DNA from: UBA1738 sp045580145
Lineage (GTDB): Bacteria > Bacillota > Clostridia > UBA1381
Assembly (NCBI GenBank): GCA_045580145.1
Contig: JAZNNI010000124.1
Location: 1 to 58,249, forward strand
Direction of reading: 5' to 3'
Length of the DNA: 58,249 nt
Part shown: positions 44,454-54,257 of the stretch, one piece after another
Layout of the letters: each line of letters starts with the position of its first letter
Numbering within the stretch: the stretch's first letter is position 1
Notes under the pieces: model-generated
Told to the model about the DNA's origin: nothing
The model's database searches: none
Seen by the model: only the letters and a program-made list of their open reading frames with translations
Translations under genes and position numbers: made by a program

Positions 44454-45344
44454 ATGTCAATTTACAATAAAAAAAGAGTAGGAATTATCTCTGCTGTCGA
44501 GATGAAACATACCAAATATAAGCTGATATATTGGTCTATGTATGCATTTTTGATTTTGTGTGTGCTTGTGAGCACATTGCCGGCAATCTGGATAATGCTG
44601 TCCGGATTTAAGAGTGTTAAGGAAATATATGCAGTTCCGCCGACATTTTTCCCAAATGAGTTTGATTTTGGCAAAGTGGGAGAAGTGTGGAATAAACTTA
44701 AAATCCCTATGTACTTTAAGAATTCTGCCATAATATTGATTGGAGAAGTGTTCTTTTCAATCGTAGTAAATGCATTGGGCGGATATGTTATATCAAAAAT
44801 GAAACCTGTGGGACATAAGCTCGTTTTTGCACTTGTTGTATGGACTATGCTCATGCCTGGTGCGGGCAGAACAGTTCCTATTTATATGGAGCTTGTGGAC
44901 TTCCCTGTTTTTCATTTCAGTATGATTGATACATACTGGCCGATGTGGCTTATGGCAGGAGCGAGTTGCTTCAATTTGCTACTATTTAAAAATTTTTTCG
45001 ATTCAGTTTCTACGTCCCTGATAGAAGCTGCAAGAATCGACGGGGCAACGGATATTGGTATTTTTGTAAAAATACTTCTTCCATTATCACTCCCGATAGT
45101 TACATATGTGGGAATAACAACTGCTCAGGGAGCATGGGGTGCATTTTTCTGGCCAAACATAGTTATTGAAGATCAGTACATGATTCCAATTGCTACAAAA
45201 TTATATAAAATGAAGGCTGAATCATACACAATGGACCAGTATTTCCTCACGCTGATCTTCTCGATAATTCCGCCGTTCTTTATATTCCTCATATTCCAGA
45301 AACAGATTATGGGTGGTATAAATGTCGGAGGAGTTAAGGGATGA
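44454..45344 (+). CDS. sugar ABC transporter permease (YtcP/CarB-like)
   Basis: 296 aa with six predicted membrane segments and the EAA loop EAARIDGATDIGIFVKILLP near residue 190. It forms the translocation channel with the 43503 product. GGAAAGGAATG site before ATG. The stop is one base before the ATG of the GH78-like gene. No ATP-binding protein follows; a shared MsmX-type ATPase elsewhere is expected. Confidence 0.9.
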   Translation: MSIYNKKRVGIISAVEMKHTKYKLIYWSMYAFLILCVLVSTLPAIWIMLSGFKSVKEIYAVPPTFFPNEFDFGKVGEVWNKLKIPMYFKNSAIILIGEVFFSIVVNALGGYVISKMKPVGHKLVFALVVWTMLMPGAGRTVPIYMELVDFPVFHFSMIDTYWPMWLMAGASCFNLLLFKNFFDSVSTSLIEAARIDGATDIGIFVKILLPLSLPIVTYVGITTAQGAWGAFFWPNIVIEDQYMIPIATKLYKMKAESYTMDQYFLTLIFSIIPPFFIFLIFQKQIMGGINVGGVKG

Positions 45345-45345
45345 T

Positions 45346-47421
45346 ATGAAAAGGTTTGAATTTAAAAAAAGTGTTCCTGTCTGGGAGGCAGGAACACAAA
45401 AAGAAAAAAACTACACCCTGATATTTAAGGCAAATATAAAAAGCGAAGCAGAAGCTTTTTTATACATAGCATGCTCGTCTGTATATCAGGTGTTTGCAAA
45501 TGGAAGGTTTATATGTGCCGGACCTGCAAGAGCAGGGCATAGCCTTTATAGAGTAGATAAAATAGAATTAGGCAAGCTCTCAGACGAAACGGAGTTTAAT
45601 ATATTTGTGACGGGTTATAATACTGACACGTTTTTTTGCGTTAATGAGCCGTCTTTTTTGTGTGCAGAGATTGTTTGTGAAGACAATGTACTTGCAGCAA
45701 CGGGAGATTTTGGTTTTGAAGCGACTGTTTTTGAAGGAAGATTACAAAAGGTTCAGAGATTATCATATCAAAGGGCATATGCGGAATATTATCGCCTTGA
45801 CAGTAATAAAAAAATGAACTTTGACTGCAAATTGGAGAAGGTTGAAGAGAGAACATTTATCGAAAGAGAAGTATACTATCCCGAATATGATGTAGTTCCA
45901 ATAAAGCACATTGTTAATCGCGGAAAAGCAGAAATGGGAGAGCTTATCCGAAGCTATGACGATAGAGCAATCACGGAGATATTAACAAGCGACGACGGCT
46001 TTTTGAGAAATGAACTTGCTGTTGAACAAACAAAAGAGGCAGGAAAAATCTTATATGAAATAACTGACAAAAAAGAGATGAGCGTCAGTGATTTTTGTGT
46101 TGAAAAAAACGGATTTGTTACTCTCAAGACAGAGTATAACAATACTGGCTTTATCGAGATTGTGATAGAAGCCGAAGACGATGCAAAAGTTTTTATAACT
46201 TTTGATGAGACAATAGATAAAAATGGTGAAATAAACTACACAAGAAACACTATTGCAAATGTAATAGTATATGACCTGAAAAAAGGAAAATATAATCTGG
46301 TTTCACAGGAGCCGAATACATTGCAATACATACGAATTACTGCGATGGGTTCGGGAATAAGTGTAAAAAGACTTAATTTAATTGAATATAAATTTCCAAA
46401 GGTGAACCTTGAATGTAACTCAACAGAACCGGAGGATTTGAAGATATATAATGCCGCCCTCGAAAGCTTCCGTCAGAGCACGCTTGATATTTTTATGGAC
46501 TGTCCGTCCAGAGAAAGAGCGGGCTGGCTTTGTGACAGCTTTTTTATGGGAAGAGTAGAAAAAAAGCTGACCGGAAAAAATATTGTAGAAAAGAATTTTC
46601 TTGAGAATTTTCTTATGTATGATAATATTAAGAACATTCCAAATGGGATGATTCCTATGCTTTATCCTGCAGATTTCAGGACAGAGCTTTTTATACCTAA
46701 TTGGGCTATGTGGTTTGTTTTAGAGCTTGAAGATTATTTTAAACGCAGTGGAGACAAAGAATTGATTTTGAATGCTCAGGGGAGAGTATATAACCTCCTT
46801 CAATATTTTCGCAGGTTTGAAAATGAATATTTTATGCTTGAAAATCTTGAAAATTGGGTATTTATAGAATGGTCGAAGGCGAATGAATATACACAGGACA
46901 TAAATTTCCCTACAAATATGTTGTACTTTAAAATGAAGGAGGCTATCGGGAATTTATATGGTGATGAAAGTTTGCTTTTGGAGGCAAGAAAGCTAAAGGA
47001 AAGGATAATTCAGTTTTCGTATAAAGACGGATTTTTCCATGACAGAGCGATGCGCACTGGCAAAGGTATTGAGACTACCGATGAAATAAGCGAAACCGCT
47101 CAATATTATGCATTTTTTATGGGAGTAGCAGACATCGATGCTTATAGTAGCTTATGGGAAACGTTATTGACAAAGTTTGGAGCAAAAAGAACAGAGGATA
47201 CTTATAGCAATATCGCAAAGTCAAACGCATTCATTGGTAATTATTTAAGACTTGAGCTTATACGTCAGTATGGAACAAAAAAGCAGTTATTCAGCGAAAC
47301 AAGAGACTTTTTTGGATATATGGCAGACGAAACAGGAACACTATGGGAGGATGTAAGCAGTAAGAGCAGCAGTCTTTGTCATGGGTTTGCTTCTTACGTA
47401 CTGCTTTGGTATGTTAATTAG
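45346..47421 (+). CDS. GH78-like alpha-L-rhamnosidase family protein
   Basis: 691 aa from the ATG at 45346; a longer in-frame start at 45322 overlaps the permease. Beta-sandwich N-terminal regions (about 1-360) are followed by an (alpha/alpha)6 barrel (about 370-650). DCPSRERAGWLCD near residue 380 corresponds to the GH78 DCPxRxExxGW motif with the catalytic Glu. The C-terminal GTLWEDVSS..CHGFAS also matches. No signal peptide, so it acts on imported oligosaccharides. Family members cleave alpha-L-rhamnosides; alternative six-hairpin substrates cannot be excluded. Confidence 0.82.
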   Translation: MKRFEFKKSVPVWEAGTQKEKNYTLIFKANIKSEAEAFLYIACSSVYQVFANGRFICAGPARAGHSLYRVDKIELGKLSDETEFNIFVTGYNTDTFFCVNEPSFLCAEIVCEDNVLAATGDFGFEATVFEGRLQKVQRLSYQRAYAEYYRLDSNKKMNFDCKLEKVEERTFIEREVYYPEYDVVPIKHIVNRGKAEMGELIRSYDDRAITEILTSDDGFLRNELAVEQTKEAGKILYEITDKKEMSVSDFCVEKNGFVTLKTEYNNTGFIEIVIEAEDDAKVFITFDETIDKNGEINYTRNTIANVIVYDLKKGKYNLVSQEPNTLQYIRITAMGSGISVKRLNLIEYKFPKVNLECNSTEPEDLKIYNAALESFRQSTLDIFMDCPSRERAGWLCDSFFMGRVEKKLTGKNIVEKNFLENFLMYDNIKNIPNGMIPMLYPADFRTELFIPNWAMWFVLELEDYFKRSGDKELILNAQGRVYNLLQYFRRFENEYFMLENLENWVFIEWSKANEYTQDINFPTNMLYFKMKEAIGNLYGDESLLLEARKLKERIIQFSYKDGFFHDRAMRTGKGIETTDEISETAQYYAFFMGVADIDAYSSLWETLLTKFGAKRTEDTYSNIAKSNAFIGNYLRLELIRQYGTKKQLFSETRDFFGYMADETGTLWEDVSSKSSSLCHGFASYVLLWYVN

Positions 47422-47480
47422 AAAAACAAATAATTACTGTTGTTTTAAGCAGAGAAAGTTATATGAAAGGGAGTGAAACG

Positions 47481-48413
47481 ATGCTTACAAGTTACAGTGT
47501 AAATTTAGGAATAAATGATTTGGGATATGCATATCTTCACCTGCATGAGCATTATGAAATATGCTATGTACTTGAAGATGGTGTGACACTCACATTGGAA
47601 AACAATGTGTATGATGTGCACGCAGGAGATTTGTTTGTTATTCCTCCGTATATCTTTCATAAGTTTTCTTCTGATTTACCATATGACCGTGCGTGTATAT
47701 TCTTTGATGAATATACATTTTTGAAAAAAGCTCCCACGTTGGAGAGTGCCTTTAAATACTTGGGTGAAAATGGCTTTTTTGTTGTGACTATTCCGGAAGA
47801 AGAAAAGGTTAATGTTGCACAGCAGTTTATTGATGCATATAATGCGCTCAATGATACAGATTCATTTATGTATGATTATATAAACACAAGAAGCTTAGGA
47901 GATTTGCTTTTTTACATCATTAATATGCATAAATTAAAGCCGACAACCATTTTAAAGAGAGATACCTCAGGTTCAATTATCGGCTCAATACTGCAATATA
48001 TAAGTCACAACCTGACTGAGAACATAAGCACAGAAGCGATAACCAAGAAATACAATATCAGCAAAACAAAGCTGTATAATATGTTTAAAGAATCTACAGG
48101 AATGTCGCTTAAGGAGTTTACTGTACAGTTGCGTATTTCAAGGGCAGCAGAGCTTTTGTCTCAGGGACTATCTGTTACAGAAGTGTCAAACAGGACGGGC
48201 TTTAATTCATATGCGCATTTCATAAAAATATTTAAGCAAAAAACAGGGGTATCGCCATATCGCTATGGAAAAAGGCTCCAGTCAAGCAACTCGCTTTTAG
48301 ACAGGATTGATTCTAATGGTGGATTGCCCATTAACAGACCGGGGGCTCGAGAAAATTTAGATATCGAAAAAGGGAAGAATAGTAATAATACCGGAGAAAC
48401 AAAAAAGAATTAA
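47481..48413 (+). CDS. AraC-family transcriptional regulator within the transport operon
   Basis: 310 aa from the ATG at 47481 after AAAGGGAGTG. N-terminal cupin-like sensor (LHEHYEICYVLEDG near residue 24) and AraC helix-turn-helix pair (about 165-265; FNSYAHFIKIFKQKTGVSP). It has an unusual polar tail of about 45 residues after the DNA-binding domain. As the only regulator in this 30-kb operon, it is the best candidate to bind the tandem sites at 25911 and 27484. Confidence 0.88.
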   Translation: MLTSYSVNLGINDLGYAYLHLHEHYEICYVLEDGVTLTLENNVYDVHAGDLFVIPPYIFHKFSSDLPYDRACIFFDEYTFLKKAPTLESAFKYLGENGFFVVTIPEEEKVNVAQQFIDAYNALNDTDSFMYDYINTRSLGDLLFYIINMHKLKPTTILKRDTSGSIIGSILQYISHNLTENISTEAITKKYNISKTKLYNMFKESTGMSLKEFTVQLRISRAAELLSQGLSVTEVSNRTGFNSYAHFIKIFKQKTGVSPYRYGKRLQSSNSLLDRIDSNGGLPINRPGARENLDIEKGKNSNNTGETKKN

Positions 48414-48457
48414 AAGCGATGTGCGATATATAAAAGTCGGCTTAGGAGGAATGGATT

Positions 48458-50476
48458 TTGTTAGATTTTTCACAAGAAGATATAAAAATGATATTTGAAG
48501 TTACTGATGAGAATACGGTTGCATTAGTAAATTTTTCAAATAAATCATTTGCTGATAATAATAAAAAACTGAAGTGGTGTAATATTTGTGATGTCCATAT
48601 AAGCGGTGAGAATCATAATGACCATCACGGGGCGAAGCATACAGGGACATGGGGTGGACTTACTCTGAAATATGAAAGCCACAAATATTATGAGAACGAG
48701 CTCGGCAAAAAGCTGGAGTTTGAATTAAAAAATGAACAAATAAAAGCAGTAGTACACTATCAATTTTATAAAGGAATATCAGCAGTTCGTGCGTGGACTG
48801 TTGTTACAAATATTTCAAATAAAATAATAGGTCTTGAGTATATTTCTTCATTTTGTTATACAGGAATTGAGGAGACAGGGGTAAAAGTATCTGTCCCTCA
48901 TAATGCGTGGGAACAGGAAGTAGACTGGGAGGAATACAGTCTTTCCGACTTGGGTGTCGAGAGGATAATACCATTTTCCACTAAAAGAATTTCGATATCA
49001 AATACAGGGACGTGGTCAACAAAAGAATATTTGCCTATGGGTGCTGTCCGGAATGAAGAAACTGCGTATTTATGGCAGATTGAGGCAAACGGCTCATGGC
49101 AATGGGAGATAAGTGACATTTCAAATATGCTCTACTTAAAGCTTTCAGGACCGAACGAACAGGAAAACGGCTGGTACAAGGAGCTTGCGCCTGGAGAAAG
49201 CTTTGAAAGCATAAAAGCGTGTATTGCCATTGGCGCAGACTTTAATGATGCACTCAGGCAGTTGACGAAATACAGACGTCAGATTTTTGAAAATAATGAG
49301 CCGAATAGCAGACTCCCAATAATTTTCAATGACTATATGCACTGTCTGTGGGCTGACCCGACAACTGAGAAAATGATTCCTGTAATTGATAGGGCGGCTG
49401 AGGTTGGAGCTGAATATTATTGTATGGACGCAGGCTGGTATGCCGATGGATATTGGTGGGAAACTGTTGGAGAATGGATGCCACAGGAAAAGCGTTTTCC
49501 AAATGGAATAAAAGAGGTTTTTGATTACATAAAAAGTAAAGGAATGGTTCCGGGAATATGGCTTGAAATTGAGGCTATGGGTATCGAATGTCCGATTTTA
49601 AATCAATTTGATGATGAGTGTTTCTTTATGCGCCATGGGAAAAAAGTCATTGACCACGGAAGGTATCAGCTCGATTTTAACAACGAAAAGGTACGTCAGT
49701 TTGCTACATCTGTTATTGACAGGCTGGTGTCAGACTATGGAGTCGGTTATATAAAGATGGATTACAATATTGAAGGTGGTCTAGGAACGGAAGTTGGAGC
49801 GAACAGCTTTGGCGACGGCCTTTTGGAACACAACAGAGCATATCTTGACTGGATTTCGGAAATTGAGGATAAATATCCTGACCTAATTCTTGAAAGCTGT
49901 TCAAGTGGCGGAATGAGAATGGATTATGCGACGCTTTCAAAGTATCACATACAGTCGCTGACCGATCAGGAGGGATATCAGTATATAGGATATATTGCGG
50001 CGGGTGCCGCTACTGCTGTTTTGCCTGAGCAGGCGGCGATTTGGTCATACCCGGTCGCAAGTGACGATAAGGATGCAGTAGCATTTAATATGACGAGCTC
50101 AATGCTCCAGAGAATACATCTCGGCGGACAGATAACAGAGCTTAGTGAAAAAAGCTTCAATTTGGTAAAGGAAGCACTTGATTGTTACCGAAGAATTAGG
50201 GCAGATATCCCAAATTCAATTCCGTTTTATCCGCTTGGACTCCCTAAGTATGGCAAAGACATTGCTTGTGTGGCGTTTGACTGTAAAGATTGCATCAGGC
50301 TTTGTGTATGGTGCTTTAAGGATTCTAAGAAAGTGAATATTCCAATAAAAGGAACTGATTTAGAGGTGCTGTATCCGTCAGATACAGACGCAGAGGTAAA
50401 ATTGACTGATGACGGAGTTTCGTTAATATTCCAGAAAGCGTACTCATCAGTTGTAATAGAAATAGAAAGGAAGTAA
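48458..50476 (+). CDS. GH36 alpha-galactosidase
   Basis: 672 aa starting at TTG, eight bases after the SD AGGAGGA; the upstream ATG at 48451 is in another frame. N-terminal beta-supersandwich, then the catalytic TIM barrel with nucleophile Asp435 in IKMDYN and acid/base Asp503 in LTDQEGY, then a C-terminal beta domain. YCMDAGWYADG near residue 325 is also family-typical. No signal peptide. Cleaves terminal alpha-galactosides from imported oligosaccharides; relaxed specificity is possible in this family. Confidence 0.9.
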   Translation: MLDFSQEDIKMIFEVTDENTVALVNFSNKSFADNNKKLKWCNICDVHISGENHNDHHGAKHTGTWGGLTLKYESHKYYENELGKKLEFELKNEQIKAVVHYQFYKGISAVRAWTVVTNISNKIIGLEYISSFCYTGIEETGVKVSVPHNAWEQEVDWEEYSLSDLGVERIIPFSTKRISISNTGTWSTKEYLPMGAVRNEETAYLWQIEANGSWQWEISDISNMLYLKLSGPNEQENGWYKELAPGESFESIKACIAIGADFNDALRQLTKYRRQIFENNEPNSRLPIIFNDYMHCLWADPTTEKMIPVIDRAAEVGAEYYCMDAGWYADGYWWETVGEWMPQEKRFPNGIKEVFDYIKSKGMVPGIWLEIEAMGIECPILNQFDDECFFMRHGKKVIDHGRYQLDFNNEKVRQFATSVIDRLVSDYGVGYIKMDYNIEGGLGTEVGANSFGDGLLEHNRAYLDWISEIEDKYPDLILESCSSGGMRMDYATLSKYHIQSLTDQEGYQYIGYIAAGAATAVLPEQAAIWSYPVASDDKDAVAFNMTSSMLQRIHLGGQITELSEKSFNLVKEALDCYRRIRADIPNSIPFYPLGLPKYGKDIACVAFDCKDCIRLCVWCFKDSKKVNIPIKGTDLEVLYPSDTDAEVKLTDDGVSLIFQKAYSSVVIEIERK

Positions 50477-50480
50477 AACT

Positions 50481-51875
50481 ATGAAATTTGCATTGTATTT
50501 TGGAAATCGCGGCTTTATGCCGGCAGAACTTATTGAAGGGGCAAGAGATGATATGGTTAAGGCAGTTACAGATGCCGGCTATGAATATATCATTATGGAC
50601 AAAGACGCAACTCGCTACGGTGCCGTTGAAACCCGTGACGAAGGAAGAACTTATGCTGCGTGGCTTAAATCTCACGAGGGTGAATATGATGGTGTAATCC
50701 TTTGTATGCCGATTTTCGTTGATGAAAATGGTGCTATTGCCGCACTTCAGGACGCAGGTGTGCCAATTTTGATGCAGGCATATCCTGACGAAATAGGCAA
50801 GATGGACTTCCAGCACAGACGTGACGCATACTGCGGGAAATTCTCTGTAACCGATGTTTTCGAGCAGTACAAAGTGCCATACACAGTTATGACACCGCAC
50901 GTTGTTCATCCGCTGACAAAGGAATTCGCACAGAATCTTCACGATTTTGCAGGAATTTGCCGAGTTGTAAATGGAATGAAGAGATTTACTATTGGCTGTA
51001 TCGGTGCGAGAACAACTGCATTTAAGACAGTTCGCTTTGATGAGCTTACTATGCAGCGTCATGGCATAAATGTAGAATGCTTTGACTTATCAGAACTTTT
51101 TGAGTTTGTACGCGCAAAGGCTGACGATGACGAAAAGGTTTTGGCTAAAAAGGCTACACTTGAAAACTATACGGACTTTTCAAATGTACCTGAAGATAAG
51201 AAGATTATGCTTTCAAAAATCAGTGTGGTTATTGATGAATATATTGATACATACCACCTAGATGCTATTGCACTCAGGTGTTGGAACGAAATGGAGACAT
51301 ATTTAAGAGTTTGCCCGTGCGTGCTTCTTTCTGAGCTTAACGACAGAGGAATTACTGCATCTTGTGAAATTGATATGTGCTCAGCAATCACAATGCGTGC
51401 ATTATCTCTTGCAACTGAAGGGCCGGCAGCTTGTCTTGACTGGAACAATAACTACGGCGATGATCCTGATAAGGTAATCCTGTTCCACTGTGGCTCAACT
51501 GCACAAAAACTTATGGCAGGAAAAGGAACGGTTACATCTCATAAGATGTTCGATAAGGGTGACCCTGGCAGTGGTTGGGGAACTAATGAAGGCAGAATTG
51601 CGGCATTCCCGATGACCTTCTCAAACTGCAAGACAGAGGACGGAAAAATCACAATCTACTTCAGTGAAGGTGAATTCACGGGTGAAGATATTGAAAAAGA
51701 ATTCTTTGGATGCGGCGGTGTTGCTAAAATTGACGGGCTTCAAAAGAAACTTATCAAGCTTGCAAGAGGCGGATTTAAACACCACACCACTGTTGCGAAT
51801 GGGCACGTTAAGCTAATTCTTGAAGAAGCATTCAAATATTATCTTGGCTATGATGTAGTAAGCATTGAGGAGTAA
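50481..51875 (+). CDS. L-fucose/L-arabinose isomerase-family protein
   Basis: 464 aa with the N-terminal Rossmann-like half of the family and a C-terminal half where metal ligands are expected: Glu in WNEMETY near residue 272, Asp/Glu in EIDMCSAI near 295 and a late His in FKHHTTV near residue 436. Family members convert aldoses such as L-fucose or L-arabinose to ketoses. It is followed by an FGGY kinase and a class II aldolase, making a complete isomerise-phosphorylate-cleave route. The exact sugar is not readable. Good AAAGGAAG site before ATG. Confidence 0.87.
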   Translation: MKFALYFGNRGFMPAELIEGARDDMVKAVTDAGYEYIIMDKDATRYGAVETRDEGRTYAAWLKSHEGEYDGVILCMPIFVDENGAIAALQDAGVPILMQAYPDEIGKMDFQHRRDAYCGKFSVTDVFEQYKVPYTVMTPHVVHPLTKEFAQNLHDFAGICRVVNGMKRFTIGCIGARTTAFKTVRFDELTMQRHGINVECFDLSELFEFVRAKADDDEKVLAKKATLENYTDFSNVPEDKKIMLSKISVVIDEYIDTYHLDAIALRCWNEMETYLRVCPCVLLSELNDRGITASCEIDMCSAITMRALSLATEGPAACLDWNNNYGDDPDKVILFHCGSTAQKLMAGKGTVTSHKMFDKGDPGSGWGTNEGRIAAFPMTFSNCKTEDGKITIYFSEGEFTGEDIEKEFFGCGGVAKIDGLQKKLIKLARGGFKHHTTVANGHVKLILEEAFKYYLGYDVVSIEE

Positions 51876-51879
51876 GGCT

Positions 51880-53373
51880 ATGTTGATAGGCGGTCTTGAT
51901 GTTGGAACAACAGGCTGTAAACTGACGGTTTACAGCGAAAAGGGTGAGTTTGTATATAATTCATACAAAGAATACGATGTTTCAAGGGTAAATGGCGAGC
52001 ATGAGATTGATGCAAATATAATATTTCCTGCGGTTTTGGAATGTATAAAAGATGCAACACAAAAATACAGCAATTTGGGTGTAATTGGAATTACCACATT
52101 TGGCGAATCCTTTGTGCTTGTAGATGAGGGCGGAAATCCGCTGCTGCCATCAATGCTCTATACCGACCCGAGAGGCGGTGATGAGGTAGAGTATCTTTGC
52201 AATAAATTAGGTGAGGGGTATATAACTAAAATTGTCGGCGTAAAGCCACACCAGATGTATAGTCTACCAAAGATTATGTGGATAAAAAACAATCTTCCTG
52301 ATGTTTATAAAAAGGCAGAAAAGGTGCTTTTGATGGAGGACTATATAGTATATAAGCTGACAGGAATTGCACAAATAGACTATTCACTCGCAGCACGTAC
52401 AATGGCATTTGATATTCGCAAAAAGGAATGGGCAAAAGAAATTTTTGATGCATCGGGTGTTGATATGAAGCTGATGTCAAAGCCTGTTCAGACAGGAACT
52501 CTTGCTGGAAGCATATCGGATGCAGTTAAAACCGAGCTTGGAATAGAAAACGATATTCTCATTGTAAATGTATCACATGATCAGGTTGCGGCGGCTGTCG
52601 GAGCAGGTGTTTTCTGTGTTGGTCAGGCAGTAGATGGTACGGGAACGGTTGAGTGCGTAACACCTGTTTTCGATAATGTGCCAGAAAATGAGCAGCTTTA
52701 CAATGAGGGATATTCCGTTGTGCCTTATGTTTTTGACGGAACATATGTGTGTTATGCGCTGTCCTTTACAGGAGGTGCGACACTTAAATGGTACAGAGAT
52801 AACTTTGCAAGATATGAACATAAAATTGCGGAAGATGCAGGCAAGAATGTTTATGCAGAGCTTGACAGCAAAATCCCTGACGAGCCAACCGATATTTTAA
52901 TACTTCCGCATTTTGCGGGTGCGGCAAATCCGTATATGGATAATGACGCAAAGGCTGTGATTGCAGGGCTTACTCTTGAGCATACAAATTATGATTTGTA
53001 TAAGGCATTGATGGAGGGTGTTACCTACGAGATTATGACTAATATCAGGCACCTCGAAAGCTTTGGAATAAATCCGCACAGGTTGTATGCAACAGGCGGC
53101 GGTGCGGCATCGGAGAAATGGCTGCAGATTAAGGCAGATATCCTAAACCGCCCTGTGACAGCACTTGATGCAAGAGAAGCAGGTGCTTGCGGAACGTGTA
53201 TGCTCGCAGGATGCGCAGCAGGTATGTTTACAAGCCTTGAAGAAGCAAGAAAGCTTTTTGTAAAGGAAAAGAAAACCTTTATTCCAAATCCCCAAAATGT
53301 GAAAATATATAAAGAGAATTACGAAAAATATATAAAAATGTACCCTATGATGAAAGAAGTTATGGGTAGGTAG
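51880..53373 (+). CDS. FGGY-family carbohydrate kinase
   Basis: 497 aa, the standard length for xylulose/fuculose/rhamnulose-type kinases. ATP-binding motif GGLDVGTTGCK at residues 3-13, substrate-domain segment DYSLAARTMAFD near residue 173, and second phosphate motif ATGGGAASEKWLQIKADI near residue 410. The ATG follows GAGGAGTAAGG; a TTG five codons upstream is less likely. Phosphorylates the ketose made by the preceding isomerase. Confidence 0.92.
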   Translation: MLIGGLDVGTTGCKLTVYSEKGEFVYNSYKEYDVSRVNGEHEIDANIIFPAVLECIKDATQKYSNLGVIGITTFGESFVLVDEGGNPLLPSMLYTDPRGGDEVEYLCNKLGEGYITKIVGVKPHQMYSLPKIMWIKNNLPDVYKKAEKVLLMEDYIVYKLTGIAQIDYSLAARTMAFDIRKKEWAKEIFDASGVDMKLMSKPVQTGTLAGSISDAVKTELGIENDILIVNVSHDQVAAAVGAGVFCVGQAVDGTGTVECVTPVFDNVPENEQLYNEGYSVVPYVFDGTYVCYALSFTGGATLKWYRDNFARYEHKIAEDAGKNVYAELDSKIPDEPTDILILPHFAGAANPYMDNDAKAVIAGLTLEHTNYDLYKALMEGVTYEIMTNIRHLESFGINPHRLYATGGGAASEKWLQIKADILNRPVTALDAREAGACGTCMLAGCAAGMFTSLEEARKLFVKEKKTFIPNPQNVKIYKENYEKYIKMYPMMKEVMGR

Positions 53374-53383
53374 GAGAGACAAT

Positions 53384-54211
53384 ATGATAGTATCACTAAA
53401 TGAAATTTTAAAATATGCCGAGGCAAAAAAATGTGCAATAGGCTCATTCAATACACCAAACTTAACAAGCCTAAAGGCTGTGCTTTCAGCAGCCGAGGAG
53501 CTTGGCGAACCGGTTATAATTATGCACGCTCAAATTCATGAGGAGATGGGTGTTTGCAAAATGGAGGAAATTGCACCTATTATGCTTTTTATGGCAGACA
53601 GGGCGAAAGTGCCTGTATGTGTGCATCTTGACCACGGCACAGACCTTGACTATGTAAAAAAAGCACTTGACTTGGGATTTAATTCTGTTATGTATGACGG
53701 CTCAGAGCTTTCAGAGGAACTTAACTATGCCAATACAAGTATGGTAGTCGATATGGCTGCACGTTATGGTGCTGCAGTCGAGGGTGAAATCGGCTCGATG
53801 GGTGTAAGAGAATCGGGAGTAAGCAGCGGTGAGAGTATCTATACAGACCCTGATGATGCAAAGAAATTTGCAGAAGAAACAGGAATTGATGCACTCTCCT
53901 GCGCATTCGGAACAGTACACGGTCTTTACTTAAAAGAGCCTAAGCTTGACTTTGACCGCCTCGGAAAAATCAACAGCCTTGTAGACATTCCGCTTGTAAT
54001 GCACGGTGGCTCAGGTGTCAGTGAGGAAGATTTTAAAAAGGTAATCAGCCTTGGTATAAGAAAAGTAAACTACTATGCATATATGGCAAAGGCAGGAGCG
54101 GAGGCTATAAATAAAATGACAGATGTAAAGTACTTCCACGAAGCCGAACTTGAGGCAACCGATGCCATTAAGGAAAATGTAAAGTCGGCTATGAAAGTGT
54201 TTATGCGATAA
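53384..54211 (+). CDS. class II (zinc) ketose-bisphosphate aldolase
   Basis: 275 aa of the fructose/tagatose-bisphosphate aldolase class II family. Zinc/active-site residues visible: His81, Asp83 and His84 in HLDHGTD, Glu133 in AAVEGEIG, His179 in GTVHG, His207 in MHGGSG. Cleaves a ketose phosphate to dihydroxyacetone phosphate and an aldehyde. L-fucose and L-rhamnose pathways usually use a different (FucA/RhaD) aldolase, so this pairing may mark another sugar. 10 bases after the kinase, AGGAGAG site. Confidence 0.92.
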   Translation: MIVSLNEILKYAEAKKCAIGSFNTPNLTSLKAVLSAAEELGEPVIIMHAQIHEEMGVCKMEEIAPIMLFMADRAKVPVCVHLDHGTDLDYVKKALDLGFNSVMYDGSELSEELNYANTSMVVDMAARYGAAVEGEIGSMGVRESGVSSGESIYTDPDDAKKFAEETGIDALSCAFGTVHGLYLKEPKLDFDRLGKINSLVDIPLVMHGGSGVSEEDFKKVISLGIRKVNYYAYMAKAGAEAINKMTDVKYFHEAELEATDAIKENVKSAMKVFMR

Positions 54212-54257
54212 AAGTAGCGTCAAATGGTGTTGAAACTAAAAATGACGGGGAAAATGT

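Noticed and set aside
45322..45345. Longer start for the GH78-like protein
   Set aside because: It would overlap the permease 3' end by 23 bases. The ATG at 45346 is directly after the permease stop with GGAGGAGTTAAGGG just upstream.
50325..51062. 245-aa minus-strand open frame
   Set aside because: It is antisense to the GH36 and isomerase genes, with Cys/His-rich, unstructured composition and no neighbours in the same direction.
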